Shown here: positions 23,741 to 36,580 of the stretch, one piece after another
How the letters are laid out: each line of letters begins with the position of its first letter
Numbering within the stretch: position 1 is the first letter of the stretch
DNA from: Benincasa hispida
Taxonomy: Eukaryota; Streptophyta; Magnoliopsida; Cucurbitales; Cucurbitaceae
NCBI RefSeq assembly: GCF_009727055.1
Contig: NC_052354.1
Span: 41,361,553-41,425,552, forward strand
Reading direction: 5' to 3'
DNA length: 64,000 nt
The notes under the pieces: model-generated
What the model was told of the DNA's origin: nothing
What the model saw: the letters and a program-made list of their open reading frames with translations, nothing else
Databases searched by the model: none
Position numbers and translations under genes: made by a program

Positions 23741-25809
23741 CTATGATGACGGAAAATTAGATGTCAATTACTCAACAACTAAAATACCATGGACGCAATA
23801 TGTGATGCATGTCCTTAATGTATGCGTTGATTATCATGTGTCGTGGTCATGCGTTGGAATGACTTTGCGTTAGCAAATGTATGCGATGACCATGCGTTCC
23901 TATCACAAGTTTTCTTACGCTCATGCCAAGTATAACGCGAATGCAAGTTTCTCGGATGATCCGAGGTCGAACTCAAGGACTTATAGCTAAATGAATGCGG
24001 TAATGTGCATGCAGCGGTTGAATAAAAGAATGATGGAGGGGTTGCTAAGTTAACACTACTCCTACTCCTAACTAATAGACAACGCAATGAGAATATGAAT
24101 GAGAGGTAGAGACACGACAACTGTTGACATGAAGTAAATGGATGGAAAATAGATAAAATGTGGAGATGTCTTCATTGCAACCCTTAAGAGTGACCGCAAG
24201 GGCAACCTTAGTCAAATCAAGCTATGCGATCATGCTACACACACTAAAAGCCTAAATCTAAAATGTATGCAGTATGTATGCATAAGTGTCGAAATGACCG
24301 CATATAGCCACCATATCCTACTTCCTGCACACAGCCATTGTCCTCTCCATAGGGTGCATACATTGTGTAATAACAAACAGAGCTTATTCCTAAGTCTCCA
24401 TTCTTGCTTATGCAAACCTAATCTAGCCCTCTTGAGCATCGATTCTAACCTAGCTCTCTTGAGTCTTAGGTTCTTTCTTTAGACTCTCTCTCAAGCAGCT
24501 CTAAAGGTGTGATGGGCGCATACATAAGACAAGGTAACCATACAAACTTGGCTGACACAAGATTATTCCTATCTCTAGTGAACAATAGCTTACATTGCTT
24601 AATACGATCAACTACTTACCCTCCCGGGCAGTTGGTTGTTGCTGACTTTACTCATAGACAAGTATTGCATTAGCCTATAAATAGGCGCTGCTACAGCTTC
24701 ACACTAAGCAAATAAGGTTTTCTCACACACTCGTACAATGCACAACTCTCGGTTGTTTGCTACATGCTTCATATCTCTAATTCACATGACTAAGTATGTG
24801 ATACTCTAGCAATCTCACTAAATGATGCAATGAAAGTTAAGGATGCTAAGTAAAGAAAGATGGGGATGGAATCGAAGGAAACACAGAAATACATTGAACA
24901 CATATTATATTAATTCCTTAATCACAAAATGTAATACAATAAAATATAAGAAAAGAAGAGAAAATTAAATGACCAGTTGGAAGCAATGTCTTGCTTCCAG
25001 CAGATGTGCGTTAAGGCTACCGGTGGTGCCAAGGAAGGGCGATAGAGCTGACTCTCTCGAGATCTAACTCCGGTCGTCACTCAGAATAGAGGAAAGAGAT
25101 GAGGAACTCTCAACCTTTCTTTTCACGCATTAGTCTAGATCAAAGGGAAAACCCTGGATCCACCCTAAGGCGAACCTCAAGCGAAATCCCTGGATGAGAT
25201 GAAATTCTGCTCATCGGCTTCTTTATATAGAGCTTGAATTGCCGAAAACATTAATGGACTACTCTGATTCTGACATTCGCGGCGCGTTAGTCCTTTATGA
25301 ATCTCTGCGGCTAATGGCGTGGTAGGTGAAATGTCAACATCAGCTTTTGATTTTCCCGAGATGTACGTTGATGCGTTCATTCCACCAACCTTGCATTGAT
25401 CCCTCTATTATGCGTTATCATGTAGCTGCAATCATTCAGTGACCACATTCGCTTAATACTGCAACTTCGACACGATGACCGCAATCGTTTGACGAGCGCA
25501 ACTCCCATGCGATGGACACATGCGGCTGATTACCGCAACACCCATGGGTTGATCGAAAGCATTCACCTTTGTGATGGAGATTTTCTCCGTATGCGGTAGT
25601 CTGGCTTCCGCGTTTGCATCAACTTCCTACATTAGCTACAAAAACAGACAATTGAACGTATAATAATGGGTTTGCCGAGATTCTCAATGCTGAACGCCAC
25701 AAGCTCCTTTTCTCATGAATTCCTAACATAATTGCTGCATATTTTGCTTAACAGTCCTCATAATTCTAAATAAAAGGCCTAAGATGACATGCATTTCTGC
25801 ATGTCATCA
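23741..25809 (-). repeat. Ty3/gypsy-type LTR, minus copy of inverted pair
   Basis: Minus-strand LTR starting at 25809 (TGATGACATGCAG) and running to about 23741. It is highly similar to the plus-strand LTR at 31366-33441, for example 24230-24480 against the reverse complement of 32690-32945. Mirror-image 69-residue frames at 24439-24230 and 32741-32950 are retained by that similarity, not evidence of a gene. The distal end is truncated. Confidence 0.8.
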
Positions 25810-25930
25810 GATCCCAGTAAGTAAGCTTTGAATTTTTCCAATGCAAAGATCACAGCAAGAAGTTCTTTTTCAGTGGTAGTGTAATTTGCTTGGGCAAGGT
25901 TCAACATTCTACTCAAAGCACTGTGGGCAG
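25810..25930 (-). pseudogene. Ty3/gypsy RNase H fragment
   Basis: Minus-strand translation gives NLAQANYTTTEKELLAVIFA and ALEKFKAYLLG, the hallmark RNase H segment of plant Ty3/gypsy pol that degrades the RNA template. Only about 40 residues remain. The start of the minus LTR abuts it at 25809. At about 25930 it meets plus-strand integrase sequence, so this is a rearrangement or nested junction. Confidence 0.85.
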
Positions 25931-25934
25931 TGAA

Positions 25935-26330
25935 GAAGCTCAATTTTGATTTGAAGACTGCAGGGGAGGCAAGAAAACTTCAGTTACTCGAGCTAAACGA
26001 ATGGAGAATCGAAGCATATGAAAATGCCAAGATCTATAAGGAACGCGCAAAACGATGGCATAACAAACGACTGTGCAAAAAGAATCTTCAGGTTTGAAAG
26101 AAGGTCTTGTTATACAATTCTCGGCTACGAATTTTTCCCAAAAAATTAAAGTCACACTGGTCCGGACCATTTATAGTCAAAGAAGTATTTCCGCACGATG
26201 TGGTCGAATTGACTAATGAAGAAAGGACTCGCGCATTCAAGGACAACGGGTAAAGAGTCAAGATGTATCACGGAGGCGACTTTCATTGCGAAAATACCTC
26301 CGTGGACCTGAGGAATCCTGACTAAAGAAG
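25935..26330 (+). pseudogene. Ty3/gypsy integrase C-terminal fragment
   Basis: The plus frame contains ENAKIYKERAKRWHNKRL, then LLYNSRLRIFPKKLKSHWSG and PFIVKEVFPHDVVEL. This is the integrase tail of Tat/Athila-type gypsy elements, which helps bind and target DNA. In-frame stops (tga near 26095, taa near 26250) kill it. The catalytic core and everything upstream are missing. It lies in the same orientation as the 3' non-coding region and LTR that follow. Confidence 0.85.
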
Positions 26331-27623
26331 AAACGAGGGGTCCCTGTGTTGTTATGCAACATACACACATTAAGGATGCAATTTTTTTTAGTATCCTTTT
26401 TATATCTTTCTTTCATGAACTTACTTTACCTTTTTTTTTTTTTGTACAAACACTTCTCTTTAAAATACCAACTCTGTCTTTCATACTTTTGACCCTCGTG
26501 ATTTTTCAGCAACAATCGTAGTAAATGATTGCGGTGGAGCAACGCAATAATCGAAAAACACAATCAATTCGTTCAGCCCATCGAAATGGAGAAATCAACC
26601 CACAACAAAGAAGGATGCGATAACAGATGATGCGGGTAACAGAGCAAATTTGGGGGTTGTATCTTTCTTTAACTTTCTTATTCCAAATTTTGCACTCTCG
26701 CATCTCATTTTAACATTGCTAATTTTATCATCGCATCCTCTTTTGTTTGGTGCAATCATTAAATTTTGATTACTTTATTTAATCACCGCAATATTTTCCG
26801 TACAAATTATGATTTCAATGATGAAACTCATGCCTTTATTTCTCATCGCATGTACTAAAATCAACTTAATTTAAGGATGTTCAATTCATGAAATATTTCT
26901 GGAAGTTAGTGGTCCACCAGCTTTCTTTCAAAATGATCTTTACGAAACTTCCTAAGAGCATCGCATGAATCATTTCAGTTTATCAGCAATGAGGACATTG
27001 CTGCATTTAAATTTGGGGGTGCCAGTATTTATTTTCAACCTTGCTACTTTTAGACATCTAAAAAAACTAAAAAAAAAAATCATAACGTTGAGATCGGATC
27101 CTACTCGTAATTGGATGTTCACATGACACGCATAGAGGCAAGCCAAAATGAAGGTAGGAATCGTGATCGACACATAAATCAAGTGATCGCAACTCAACTT
27201 CCAAATGGGCATGAGTTTAGACTGAGAAAGAGCGTCTTGCTCGTAGTTGGATGCTCGCATGACACCCGTGGGGGCAAGCCAAAATGAAGGCAAGGCACTT
27301 GGATCACGCCAGGTCACAAAAAGAATTTCTAAACCGTGCAAGGATAGAAATCATTTGGAAAAACCCCGGTTGAAAAAAGTTTTTGAAATAAATCATGCGA
27401 TGTCCTGGAAACAAGTAAAATAGTTTTGAAAGTTAAACTTGTGGTACCTAAGTTTTAGAAATAATTTAGGAAGAGACCAAGATAGAAATTAAGAAGACTT
27501 TGGTTCATAAGATTTGAATAAGGCACCTCGAGAAATCTAGGTAAGGAAAAGGTAGATGACTCTTTAAAGAAAATCTTTAGTTTATGCATGAGGATAAGCA
27601 TTATTTTAAATTTTGGGGGGTGT
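26331..27623 (+). other. Gypsy 3' non-coding region
   Basis: Long 3' region typical of Tat-type elements, ending in the purine tract attttggggggtg at 27611-27623 before the LTR start TGATAACGGG at 27624. It contains two copies (27104-27157, 27239-27294) of a conserved motif with core ttggatg-cgcatgacac-gtgggggcaagcc. A T-run lies near 26431-26446. No gene. Confidence 0.75.
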
Positions 27624-28179
27624 GATAACGGGCAGAAATACACATTATTACAGTGCAAACAAGTAAAACAATGAGGGAATGCGACGGTAAAAATATACAA
27701 AATCATGTCCAAAAGCAGTAAACTGGGAATATTGCGATCGCATGTGCCCATCGCATAAAAACAACTAATTTACTTATTTTGTGCAGGAAAAATGCGTTGG
27801 TGCAAGTAAAATTGCAATCCAAGGAATTCAGCGTCCGCACGCATTGAAAGATTGTGATCGCAAAGTCATGCGATCGTATGCGTTCGCGAGGAGTTGTTCA
27901 AGAAGGTGGTCGCATAAAGACGGTGCATCAAGGTGAAAGCATAATAAATCATGATAGAACGGAAACCTGATGATGCTCGAATCCGAATTTAGTTGACAAG
28001 CTGTTCACGACACACTGTAGTAAGTACATTCAACTCTTCAATGACCATTAATCGGTGCATCAGAGTAGAAGATTTAATGACCGGCCATCATTGCAATCAT
28101 TAGAAGGAAAAGATTTTTCACCTTGAGCTCTATAAATACCGAAGTCCACCATCGATAAAGGAGTTCGCCATATAGAAGA
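27624..28179 (+). repeat. Gypsy LTR L, first part
   Basis: TGATAACGGGCAGAAATACAC start after a polypurine tract. Interrupted at 28179 by the minus LTR 28180-29914 and resumed at 29915 (gccatatagaaga / gaagacgaagac). Contains a gagctctataaatac TATA-like stretch near 28130. Confidence 0.7.
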
Positions 28180-29914
28180 TAGATCATATACAAAATAGTT
28201 AGCTGTCAATCTGTTCATTTTTTATACTTAGAAGATGATGCTTTGTTTTATGAAGTGGAAATGTGGATGATATGCATTGATGAAATTGCGTTGTGCACTC
28301 AAGTTTCCCCAGCAGAATCCAAGTGTAAATTCCTCTGAGTTTCTTGGTAAGTCCAGGGTCGAACACAGGGACTTGTGAAAACAAATTGCGTTGGAAATTT
28401 TGTGAAGAACTTTGCAGTAACCGGATAAATAAATAAATTGTGGGGTTTGTTGTTTGCGTTGATGAAAAATAAATAAATGCGGCGGAGTTTGAAAAGAGTT
28501 GGTAAACGGAAGATGCGATGAGTATGCGGTGAACGGGTTGAGAAAAGTTTCGGCTAACACTTCCTTGGATACATTCATGCTATGTGATCATGCAACATGC
28601 ACAAAACATTAAACCATCTCTCGGTGCGAATGCCATGGCTTCTAAGGTTAGAACACATGCGATATATGCACTAAGTCTATAGGACCTACACATAATCCTC
28701 TATTCTTATTTATGCGATGACGAGATGACACACACACAAATAAGGCGACCACATAATATCATTCCCATCTCTAGGATGCATGTGATGCAGGTTGACAAAC
28801 AAAGCTTATCTCTAAGTCCCTATCTCTTGTTTATGCAGTTCTAATCTTGCTCTCTCAAGTCCAGATTCTAACCTAGCTCTCTCGAGTTATTAGGTTCTTT
28901 CTTTAGACTCTCTCTCGAGTAGCTCTAAAGGGTATTTGGCACAACATAAATCAAGACAATCGCAAGCAATGAACTTCCTAGGTCATGTTAGCTTAGTTTT
29001 CCTCAACCCATTCGACTAGTTTAGCTACTCATGCATGCTAAGAGAGTGAACAGATGTAGAAATAGAACTTCCATTGTATAAATATGAAGATGAAGTATAA
29101 AATAACAATGCAAGTATAGATTAAAGGGCCTGGAAGCAATCTCTTGTTGCCCAGGCTTTTACACTGATTTCTACTCATGCTCAAAAGATAATCTCGCTCT
29201 CACGAGAGTCGGCCCATTCTCTACTTCTTCGCCCCAAGGTTCTCTCTCGAGTTGTCCTGAGCGATCTCCGGTCACCACTCTTCTTTTGCTCCGCCTTTAA
29301 ATGAAAGAAACTGTGAACTTGTGGAACAAACAATAGCTGAACTCGTGAATTGGTTAATTTGTCAACCCGTCAACCCCTTTGCTAAAGAATTCCCTTGGTA
29401 TTTATAGAGCGCCCATGGTGAAAGGTGGCTTCTCTCTCATGGTTGTACAGATGGGACGACTTTAATTGCTGACTGATGCGTCGAATAATTGTCACCGAAA
29501 AATTGAATGTATTTTGTGACCGTTATCGGCTGTCAACTTAATTCAAATTCGACTGTCATCAGCTTTCTATCCCATCGCGATTGATTAGCCTTTCACCTAG
29601 ATGCGCCTACCATGTTGCGCTGACCAAGTTGCGGCGATCCTTCTTGGGCGAATGTTTGCAAACACAATCATCGCAAAGCCTTGCGGTGAAGTTGCGTTCG
29701 ACCAGTGATTTCCTATGATCGTAATTCTTGCATTGCATCAACGCATATTCTGCACAAAAATACAAAAATCAACTGTTCTAATGCGTTGAACACATGCGAC
29801 CACAATATTATGAAATCGATGCTTAATGGACACAAATTATCAAATTTCATCAATGCAATCCAACATTGCTTAAGAACTTAGCATTACGATAATGTGCATT
29901 TCTGCACGTTATCA
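28180..29914 (-). repeat. Solo gypsy-type LTR nested in LTR L
   Basis: Minus-strand LTR starting TGATAACGTGCAGAAATGC at 29914. Flanked by gaaga at 28175-28179 and gaaga at 29915-29919, a perfect 5-bp target duplication. With no internal region between two LTRs it is a solo LTR, the usual product of LTR-LTR recombination. Its left end is not a canonical TG...CA terminus, so that boundary is less sure. The open frames at 28199-28578 are accidental. Confidence 0.65.
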
Positions 29915-30540
29915 GAAGACGAAGACAAACGAAGAGGGGAAGACGCCAAGAGATCATTCTCAGACAGCTCGGAAGACTGCCAGGAAGTGCTACAAAAGGA
30001 GAGAGGGCCAACACTTGCGAAAGCAAGGACATTCAGCTAAGCAGAGTTGGAAAAAAAAGATAGTGTAAAAGGCCACGGGAAGCAAAACATTGCTATCAGG
30101 CTTCTTATCTCTACATTCTATTGTTATTCTGTATTCTGTATTCTGTATTTAATCTATGGACAATGGAAATCTTAATTTAACTTGTGCTTAATCTATCTAT
30201 ATCTCGCATGAGTATCTAAATTTCCGAATGGGTTGAGAAGTACATAGCTAGCATGACCTAAGATCTTCATTTTATGCGATCATCTTGCCTTATGTATGTG
30301 TCATTCACCCTTTATGTATGCGTCATTCACCCTTTAAAGGTGCATCAATAAGTCTCCTCAGTTCGTAGTTCAATGGAAGAATTCCTTTCACCCTTCAATG
30401 CATGGCTTCAATCTTGTGGATTTCGACGCATGATCGCATGCATTGTTCCACCTAAGGTCTTTTCCTGTTATCTTGTATGCCTTATCCTTTTGAAATTCTT
30501 TCTTTCCCGATTTCGTTGTTTTGTGATGTTTCTATGATGG
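29915..30540 (+). repeat. Gypsy LTR L, second part
   Basis: Continues LTR L after the nested solo LTR (gaagacgaagacaaacg..., then tctgtattctgtattctgtat at about 30130). The right boundary is approximate. Confidence 0.55.
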
Positions 30541-31365
30541 TACGTATAGTTCACCGCATCTTCTAACTAATCAACACAAGTCATTCTTTACTTTTATTAG
30601 CTTCTTCAAATTTTGAAAGTCTTAAGTTTTATTTTGTGCAAACCTTTGTTCAACCATTTATTACCGCATTCTTGTAATTTTGTTTTTAGCTTTGTGGTGA
30701 GAACGCTGCCAACCTCTAAGTTTGGGGGTGGCAGCGGTCTCAAAGAATTGCGTTCATTATATTGCGATCATTTAAAAAAAACATGAAGCGAGCTTTTGAG
30801 AATAATAACTCCACTGTCAACGCAATAGAAAAACCCATGTTGATAAGAGTTAAGCTGTGAAAGGCACTTGCTCGAAGTTGGATGTCCGCATGACACACGT
30901 GGGGGCAAGCCAAAACGAAGGCAAGTCACCAGGATCAGCGCAACTCCTATGTCCGACACAAGCCAAATCAAACGAGACAAGAGTTAAGTTGAATATGGAA
31001 CACAACCGCAGTTGGATGCCCGCATGACACATGTGGGGGTAAGCCAAAACGAAGGGCGTAACCACATTTGAATAAGACATCGCAAAGCTTTGAAGTATTT
31101 TTTATGAACACATTCTCAAAAGCTAAACGCAAAATTGCGGTAAATGAATAAAAGTTTTTGAGAAAAGGCTTACTGGATCTAAACTTAGAAAAGATCTTTT
31201 TGAAGAAGCAGCCAAAGTGGAGGAAAGCATTGTGGTGATGGTCAGAGGTATGAGGAAATTATAATCTGAGAAGCTAGTCATCGCAAAGGAAAGTATGAAG
31301 GTGAGTTAGAATTTCTTGAGTATAATGCATGCTTGAGGACAAGCATGATTTTAAGTTTGGAGGTG
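30541..31365 (+). other. Second gypsy 3' non-coding region
   Basis: Homologous in layout to 26780-27623. It has a tttgggggtggcag tract near 30722, two copies of the conserved motif at 30871-30925 and 31008-31057, and the purine tract aagtttggaggtg just before the LTR start at 31366. No coding domain; the small minus frames at 30768-31080 read through the motif copies. Confidence 0.7.
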
Positions 31366-33441
31366 TGATAACATGTAAAAATGCATGTCATCTTAGGTCT
31401 TTTCTTAGAATTATGAAGGTTGTTAGGCAGAATATGCGTCAATCATGATAGGAATTCACGAGAAAATGAGCTTGCGTCGATCAGCATGTTGAATCTCAGC
31501 TAACCTATCATTTTGTGTTATTATGCGTTCAATATTCTATTTTTGTAGCTAAAACAGGAAATGGACGCAAACGTGGAAATCGGACCACCGCATGTGGAGA
31601 AACTCTCCATCACAAAGCCAAATGCATCGATCAACGTATGGATGTTGCGGTAATCAGTCGTATGCGTCCATCGCATAGGAGTTGAGCTCGTCAAGCGATT
31701 GTGGTCATCATGTAAAGTTGTGGTATTAAGCGAATACGGTCATTGAATGATGACGACCACGCGACAACGCATGCTAATAGGATCAACGTAAGGTTGGTGG
31801 AATGAACGTATCAACGCATCTACCTTGAGAAAAACCAAAAGATGTTGCTGACGTTTTACCTACCATGTCGTTAGTGGCAGAGGTTTAGAAAGGACTAACG
31901 CGCCGAATGTCAGACTCAGAGCAGTCCAATTAATATTGTCGGCGACCCAAGCTCTATAAATAGAAGCCGGTGAGCAGAAATTCAAGCTATCTGGGGATGA
32001 TCCATGTGAACTGGGGATTTTCCCCGTGATCCAGACAAATTGTGTGAGAAGATGGTTGAGAGTTCTTCACCTCCTTCATTCATTTCGAGTGACGATCGGA
32101 GCCTTCGACCGGAGCTAGGTCTCGAGAGAGTCAGCTTCTCCGCCCATCCATTGCACCACTGGCAGCCTTGACACACATCCGCTGGAAGCAAGTCTTTGCT
32201 TCCAACCGGTCACTTCATTTCTCTTTCTTTTCTCATATTGTATTGTATGACATTTTGTGATTAAGGAATTAATACAATTTGTTTTCAATGCATTTCTCTG
32301 TCTCCTTCGACTCCATCTTCATCTTTTTCGCTTAGTATCTTTACTTTCATTGCAAAACTTAGTGAGACTGCTAGAGTATCACATACTTAGTCGTGTGGAT
32401 TAGAGATATGAAGCATGTAGTAACCCACCGAGAGGTGTGCGTTGCGTGAGTGTGTGAGAAAACCTTATTTGCTTAGTGTGAAGCTGCAGCATTGCCTGTC
32501 TATAGGCTAACGCAATGCTTGTCTATGAGTAAAGTCAGCAACAACCAACTGCCTGGGAGGGTAAGTGGTTGGTCGCATTAAGCAATGTATGCATTGTTCA
32601 CTAGAGATAGGAATAATCTTAGGTCAGCAAAGTTCATGCGATTACCTTGTCTTATGTATGCGCCCATCACACTTTTAGAGCTACTCGAGAAAGAGTCTAA
32701 AGAAAAAACCTAATGACTCGAGAGAGCTAGGTTAGAATGGATGCTCGAGAGGGCTAGATTAGGTTTGCATAAGAAAGAATGGAGACTTAGGAATAAACTC
32801 TGTTTGTTATTACACAATGTATGCACTCTATGGAGAGGACAATGGCTGCATCCAGGAAGTAGGATATGGTGGCGGTATGCAGTCATCTCGACATTTATGC
32901 ATACACACCGCATACGTCCTAGATTTAGGCTTTCAGTGTGTGTAGCATGATCGCATGACTTGCATTGACTAACGTTGCCCATGCGATCACTCTTAAATGT
33001 TGCAATGAAATCATCTCCGCATTTTATCTATTTTCTCATACATTTATTTCATGTCAAGTGTTGTCGTATCTCTACCTCTCATGCATATTCTCATTGCGTT
33101 GTCTGTTAGCTAGGAGTAGAAGTAGTGTTAATATAGAAACCCCTCCATCATTCTTTTATTTAAACCACTGCATGCACATTACTGCATACATATAGCTACA
33201 AGTCCCTGTGTTCGACCTCGGATTACCCGAGAAACTTGCGTTCGTGTTATATTTGTCGTGAACGCAAGAAAACTTGTGGAAGGACGCATGGTCATTGCAT
33301 ACATTCGTTAACGCATTATCATTCCAACGTATGACCATCAACGCATGACTATCAACACATATCTTAGAAACATGCATCGCATACCGCGTCCACGGGATTT
33401 AGTTGTCGAGTAAAATTGACTTCTAATTTCCTGTCATTAAT
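31366..33441 (+). repeat. Ty3/gypsy-type LTR M, plus copy of inverted pair
   Basis: Begins TGATAACATGTAAAAATGC at 31366 after a polypurine tract and matches the reverse complement of 23741-25809. A TATA-like ctctataaatag is at about 31952. Sequence to 33747 looks like further LTR-end material of a related subfamily (tgttcgaccttggactta at about 33612, versus the reverse complement of 28340-28375). Confidence 0.75.
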
Positions 33442-33747
33442 CCCTTCTCAACTCGTTCACCGCATACTCATTATAATTCTCATTTTCATCAACTCTTTAC
33501 TCGAATCCGTCGCTTAGGATTTAGACTTAAACAAAACACCAACCAACTTATTTGTTTTTGCCACCACAAAGGAATTAATCTTACTATCGCATATTAACTC
33601 AGTAGTCACTGTGTTCGACCTTGGACTTACTAGGAAACCTAGTGAGATTTATACTTGGGTTTTACTAGGAAAACTTGCATGTGCAACGCATAACTCATCA
33701 CCGCAATTGCGTACCATTATTTCATCTCATTTACAATGCATTAATCA
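33442..33747 (+). other. Gypsy LTR-end-like remnant
   Basis: Contains ctgtgttcgaccttggac and gaaaacttgc, which resemble 33200-33240 and the reverse complement of 28200-28390. Truncated on the right by the copia 5' LTR scrap. No gene. Confidence 0.5.
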
Positions 33748-33893
33748 TTTGTAGTTTTCATGCTGCAATTTCTTTATTTATTGCATAACTGTTTGTCTAT
33801 GTTTACAACTGTAATTTGTAATGTTCATACATGATTTCAATTTGAAATGATCTATTCTGCTGCTCATGGAAATCCTCGTGTTCGATTTCCTTC
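33748..33893 (+). repeat. Element C 5' LTR scrap
   Basis: Only the last ~146 bp of the LTR (tcatttgtagttttcatgc ... gatttccttca). The same stretch appears in the 3' LTR at about 41730-41790. The primer site follows at 33895. Confidence 0.75.
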
Positions 33894-36580
33894 AATTGGT
33901 ATCAGTCACGGTGGGTTTCTGCATTTGTGTTTAATCGTTAAGTGCATTTGTGGATGAAGTTGATGAATGTTTCGGGTTTAATTGCCTTTAGTTAAAGCTT
34001 TCTACAATTACAAAGTGTTAATTTGTAAAGGCCCCTATGTTTTTGGACGTAATTTACTTGCAAATCAAGTCTGTAATTCAAAGAGTTTGAGTTAGTCGAG
34101 TCGTTCATGATGAAGTTTCGTAGCATGGAGATGCGGTTCTCAATGAAGAAGAAGACCAAGCATTGGTCGTATCGTGTAGCCTAAGGTAAATGATCATTGG
34201 GATTTTACTAAGCTATCGTTTAGATTTTTCTAAACGATCGTGTAGTATTTACTAAACGATTGTTTAGCTAATGCTAAGCAATAGGATAAATCGTTTACTC
34301 TATCGCGTAGCATTGATTGCCCGATTGCGTAGACACTGTAGGTGACAATCGTAGTGGGAGTATGTGATGCTCATCGTTTAGTAAAAGGCGTGCGCTAGAA
34401 GATCGTGTAGTTAGAAAGCGTCATCGTAAGCTACTACCTACACGATTGCGTGTATACAATACGGAGGCGCTAGCTAAGTGATCAGTTAGACGCTTGTGCT
34501 TCACGGCATCGTAGTCGTTTAGACAATCGCGGAAGGCGGGCATTATGCGAAGCGTGCTCAGTGATCATGTACCTCAGGCTTCATCACTTAGTAAAAGGTA
34601 TACAATCGTGTAGTATTTGCTAAACGATTGTTTAGCTCTAGGAGCATTGGTAAGCGATAGAGCAAAGTATTTGTTTTATTGTGTAGACGATAGCGGGAAG
34701 TTTAGTACACGATGGTTGGAGACGCGATGCATTTCTCGAGCGGTTCAAGACCCGGTTCGCCTGTTTGAATTGGAGACTCCTAGCTTTAATTTTGTGTTTT
34801 TAAGGCAATTTTACCCGGTTCATTAACATTTGTTGTTTATACAAGTGATGTATGGTGTTTATATGCCAAAGTGTTTGAGATATAGTTTAAAACCCACCTT
34901 AGGTTGTGCAATTATTCATGCATCATGTATTATAAATGTTATAATCGAGCATGAAGAAATTACTTGAAAGCATGCGCATGCATCATGAAATATAAGAGTT
35001 ATATTTTGCATGCAGTGAGCATATCATGCATCTTCCTTTTATTATAAATGTTATAGTCTAAGGGTGAATGGAAGCATGTTTTGCTTGTTTCATTGTTGTT
35101 TTGTATAAGTATTAAATAAAAGAAGTAACAATGAATGAACAATGCATTGAGCATGACACTTAGGCTGTTTATAAGCGTTATGAATGCCTTGCATGTGTTA
35201 GCTTCGCCTTGTGGTGGTTGTTTTCGTTTATCAGTATTATAAAGTAAATTAGACCTAAAATCAATAAGAAAGAGTTGCATGCGAACTTAGGGTGAACTCA
35301 AGTTCTTTTTAAAAGGGTTTTAAAATTGGATTTATATAGACCTAAGTTCAAGTGGATCTAAAGAGTTTAACAAATTAAAATCAGTTTAATAGGATAAAAT
35401 TGGTTGAAATAAAAGATTAAATATGTTGTAAATCTATCTATAAGGGACCTTTTGTAAGGCAGGTTTTGGCTAGGCTAGGGTTCTTAAATTGACAGAAATG
35501 TAACACCCCTACCTGGGAACCTACATGAAAAGGTGAATTAGATAGATTTTCAACAAGCATGCGGCGATTTGGTCAAAGACTCCGTTAAAGACTTTAATAG
35601 ATGATGATCAAAATTTGTTTAACTATCCAAGGAAAAAGTTACTCCTGGGCAAACCTAAAAGTCACTTAGCTAAAATCCTTAGCCATGTTTTTTCTAAGTT
35701 AGCTAAACCCTAGGTTATAAAATACTCAGTGGGAGAAAGAGATGTATATGATATGTCTATGATTCCACTCACGTTTCTCCATGTATGTTCACACCGTGAG
35801 ATTCATGCTTGGCCTCGTGGTGCCCTGGGAGCATCCCCTTTTGAATGGTGTTTGCATGAGTCAATATCAAGGTGGACGGAAAGAGTGTTTATAGTAAGTG
35901 GGCGAAGAGTATGTGTCAACACATCCTATGGTCTCTGTCATTGGTTCACACCGTGAGATTTTTCTGTACTCCCTCGTGGTGCCCTAGGAGCGTCCTCTTT
36001 GGATAGGTTTTGTACAGTTGGTCAAGTTCAAGGTGAACTCCAGAAATGGATAGGGTCTCTTTAGGTTTTTCCCAATTGGATTTTTTCCCTTCGGATTGGC
36101 TTTTTGGGGCGGACCTCTAGGGCCTAAAATGGTGGGTCACACTTAGGGACATTGTTAAGTAAGTTGGCCAAATCAATTATGGCCAGCCGTTATACAAGCA
36201 AGAGTTGTTCTCATATTAATGACTAGTTGAGAACTTCTCAATTCAGAGGAAGGATAACTGACTTCCCACTGGCGGCTTTTGTCCTAAACTTTTGAAGTGT
36301 CATTACGAACTAAATGTCACACGGGGTTCATATTAGTTTTGATACAACCTTATTGGGTGCTGTTTTGTTTTACAATGAGTATTTACTTAAAACCTAACGT
36401 AAGTCAATGTGTTTTTATTTTCTGCAACTCGTTAGTATTTTCGTTTAAAGCTTTTAAAATGACTGACTACTTACAGTGGAAAGAATAGTGTGAAACATCT
36501 TTCGTGGCAAACAACCTCGATCCCACTACTATCTAAAAGAGGAGACAAGATAGTAAATCTGATTTATTCATCTTGGAGAT
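33894..36580 (+). other. Element C leader, no gag
   Basis: Palindromic words cluster at 34150-34710 (ctaaacgatcgtgtag at 34230-34245, ctaaacgattgtttag at 34252-34267). The part at 34900-35260 has repeated catgcatcat-tataa words. The module at 35490-36480 is shared with elements A and B and contains a block repeated about 156 bp apart (ttcacaccgtgagatt near 35787 and 35943). The sequence enters pol near 36581 without any capsid domain or CCHC knuckle upstream. Confidence 0.65.

Noticed and set aside
24230..24439. 69-residue minus frame with a near copy at 32741-32950 (plus)
   Set aside because: Both lie at the same place in two copies of one LTR. The similarity is that of the LTR DNA and the frame has no known domain.
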